Shown here piece by piece: positions 62,633-64,000 of a DNA stretch of 64,000 nucleotides (the first letter of the stretch is position 1; each line of letters begins with the position of its first letter). The DNA comes from Paucibacter sp. KCTC 42545 (lineage in GTDB: Bacteria > Pseudomonadota > Gammaproteobacteria > Burkholderiales > Burkholderiaceae_C). The translations under genes were made by a program, and so were the position numbers. Under the pieces are notes generated by a model. It was not told the origin of the DNA and did no database searches. It saw only the letters and a program-made list of their open reading frames with translations. The stretch covers positions 2,666,001-2,730,000 of the forward strand of contig NZ_CP013692.1 in the NCBI RefSeq assembly GCF_001477625.1, read 5' to 3'.

Positions 62633-64000
62633 GTTGTTCAACAAAGGCCTTCACGGCTGCCACATCGACCGCCATGGTCACCACGCGCTTGGGCAAGGCC
62701 TCGATATTCTCGAGACCCGCGGGTCGCGGTGGCTCGATGCCAATGGCCTCTTTGATGCTGGCGGCGAACTTGGCCGGCAGCGCCGTTTCCAGCACCAGCA
62801 TCGTGATGCCGCGCCGGGCATGGGCGTGTGCGACTTTGAGGCCGTCGGCCGTGTGGGTGTCAACGATGACGCCAAAGTCTTCGTAGGTCTGGCGGATGGT
62901 GGCCAGACGGTCCGCATGGCTGCTGGCACCCGAGACAAAGCCGTATTGCGAGATTGCTTCGAACTGATCAGCGTTCAGCACAAAGCGGCCCTGGGTGTGC
63001 AGCGCCTCACCGAACAAGCTCTTGACCAAGGCGCCATTGCGGCCCAGCAGGTCGAACACAAAGCGCTCGAAATTGCTGGCCTTGGAAATGTCCATCGACG
63101 GGCTGGAGGTCTCGTGCGTTTCGGCCGCGTTGCGCACCCGGTAGATGCCGGTGCGGAAGAACTCGTCCAGCACATCGTTCTCATTGGTAGCCACCACCAA
63201 TTGGACGATGGGCAAACCCATCATGCGCGCCACATGGCCCGCGCACACATTGCCGAAATTGCCCGAGGGCACGGTGAAGCTGACCTTCTCGTCGTTGCTC
63301 TGCGTGGCCTGGAAATAGCCCGCGAAGTAATAGACCACCTGCGCCAGCAAACGGGCCCAGTTGATCGAGTTGACCGTGCCGATCTTGTATTTGCGCTTGA
63401 ATTCCAGATCGTTGCTGACCGCCTTGACGATGTCCTGGCAATCATCAAACACGCCTTCGATGGCGATGTTGTGGATATTGGCGTCTTGCAGGCTGAACAT
63501 CTGCGCCTGCTGGAAGGGGCTCATGCGGCCGGCCGGGCTGAGCATGAACACATTCACGCCGGCCTTGCCGCGCATGGCGTACTCGGCTGCGCTGCCGGTA
63601 TCGCCCGAGGTGGCGCCAAGGATGTTGAGCGTTTCACCGCGCCGACCCAGCTCGTACTCGAACAACTGACCCAGCAGCTGCATAGCCATGTCCTTGAAGG
63701 CCAAGGTCGGGCCATTGGACAGGGCTTGCAAGGCAAGACCTGACCCCAAGGGCTTCAGCGGCGTGATCTCGGGCGTGCCGAACACCGCCTCGGTGTAGGT
63801 GCGGCGGGTGATGGCGCGCAGGTCTTCGCTCGGGATGTCGTCGATATAGAGCGACAAAATCTCAAAGGCCAGGTCGGCATAGGCCAGGCCACGCCAGCGC
63901 GTCAGCGTGTCAGCGCTGACTTTGGGGTAGCTCAGAGGCAGATAGAGGCCGCCATCGGGCGCCAGGCCTTCCAGCAAGATCTCGCAAAAACTACGTTCGG
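62625..64000 (-). CDS. thrC: Threonine synthase, 5' end cut off by window edge
   Basis: PLP enzyme making threonine from O-phosphohomoserine. The frame continues past 64000: codons upstream of the first listed start spell SFCEILLEGLAPDGGLYLP, the family N-terminus, so the true start is outside. Visible motifs include the PLP Lys in LAFKDMAMQLL, GATSGDTGSAAEYAMRGK and VPSGNFGNVCAGHVARMMGLP. It overlaps moeA by 8 bp. Confidence 0.95.
   Translation of the reverse strand, partial: ERSFCEILLEGLAPDGGLYLPLSYPKVSADTLTRWRGLAYADLAFEILSLYIDDIPSEDLRAITRRTYTEAVFGTPEITPLKPLGSGLALQALSNGPTLAFKDMAMQLLGQLFEYELGRRGETLNILGATSGDTGSAAEYAMRGKAGVNVFMLSPAGRMSPFQQAQMFSLQDANIHNIAIEGVFDDCQDIVKAVSNDLEFKRKYKIGTVNSINWARLLAQVVYYFAGYFQATQSNDEKVSFTVPSGNFGNVCAGHVARMMGLPIVQLVVATNENDVLDEFFRTGIYRVRNAAETHETSSPSMDISKASNFERFVFDLLGRNGALVKSLFGEALHTQGRFVLNADQFEAISQYGFVSGASSHADRLATIRQTYEDFGVIVDTHTADGLKVAHAHARRGITMLVLETALPAKFAASIKEAIGIEPPRPAGLENIEALPKRVVTMAVDVAAVKAFVEQHV

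Overview
The window is GC-rich DNA, almost fully coding, from a betaproteobacterium. Several things point to order Burkholderiales, in the Roseateles/Paucibacter/Rubrivivax sphere: 3-hydroxybutyrate metabolism, an OmpR/EnvZ pair beside ispF, the mfd/ispD/ispF and thrC-moeA-moaD/moaE/clpB neighbourhoods, two PEP-CTERM proteins and a secreted chitinase. The placement is inferred from gene content, not from a database search. No rRNA, tRNA, CRISPR array or insertion sequence was seen.

Layout. 1-8.2 kb: relA (cut by the window edge), an alpha/beta hydrolase divergent from 3-hydroxybutyrate dehydrogenase, a SIMPL-domain periplasmic protein, ompR-envZ, a lipoprotein and ispF. 8.3-13.6 kb: a PlpD-like patatin autotransporter, an XRE regulator divergent from a small beta-barrel protein, and a PEP-CTERM protein. 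13.7-21.6 kb: ispD, a bestrophin-type channel, an acetate/succinate CoA-transferase, an RlmN-like radical SAM enzyme, a porin-like plus periplasmic binding protein pair (cassette A), and a second PEP-CTERM protein. 21.9-27 kb: mfd with an in-frame GC-rich hairpin insert, serB, an S4 protein and an RraA-like protein. 27-31 kb: a TPP enzyme and an MFS transporter divergent from an AraC regulator. 31-38 kb: nadA, comFB, nadB, a FimV-like protein, and a TPR protein next to an L,D-transpeptidase. 38-45.4 kb: clpB with a sigma-32-like promoter, a three-gene porin/binding-protein/diguanylate-cyclase operon (cassette B), crcB and moaE.

The most unusual part is 45.7-53.4 kb. It is a tightly packed, partly overlapping set: SPFH-SHOCT, zinc-ribbon/DUF4178, DUF350, PA2779-like, PA2778-like cysteine peptidase, a membrane-embedded spermidine-synthase homologue and an amine-oxidase-like flavoprotein. 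An MdtJ/MdtI-type (spermidine exporter) pair sits 2 kb downstream in an AT-rich patch, and speD lies at 60.7 kb. Together they suggest an envelope-associated polyamine synthesis, modification and export system.

The end of the window holds a GH18 chitinase, a questin-oxidase-family gene divergent from soxR across a perfect palindromic SoxR box, a small outer-membrane protein, speD, moaD, moeA and the truncated thrC. Gene pairs that are usually adjacent in relatives (mfd-ispD-ispF; moaD-moaE-clpB) are here pulled apart by accessory blocks, so the window reads as a conserved backbone with several insertions.
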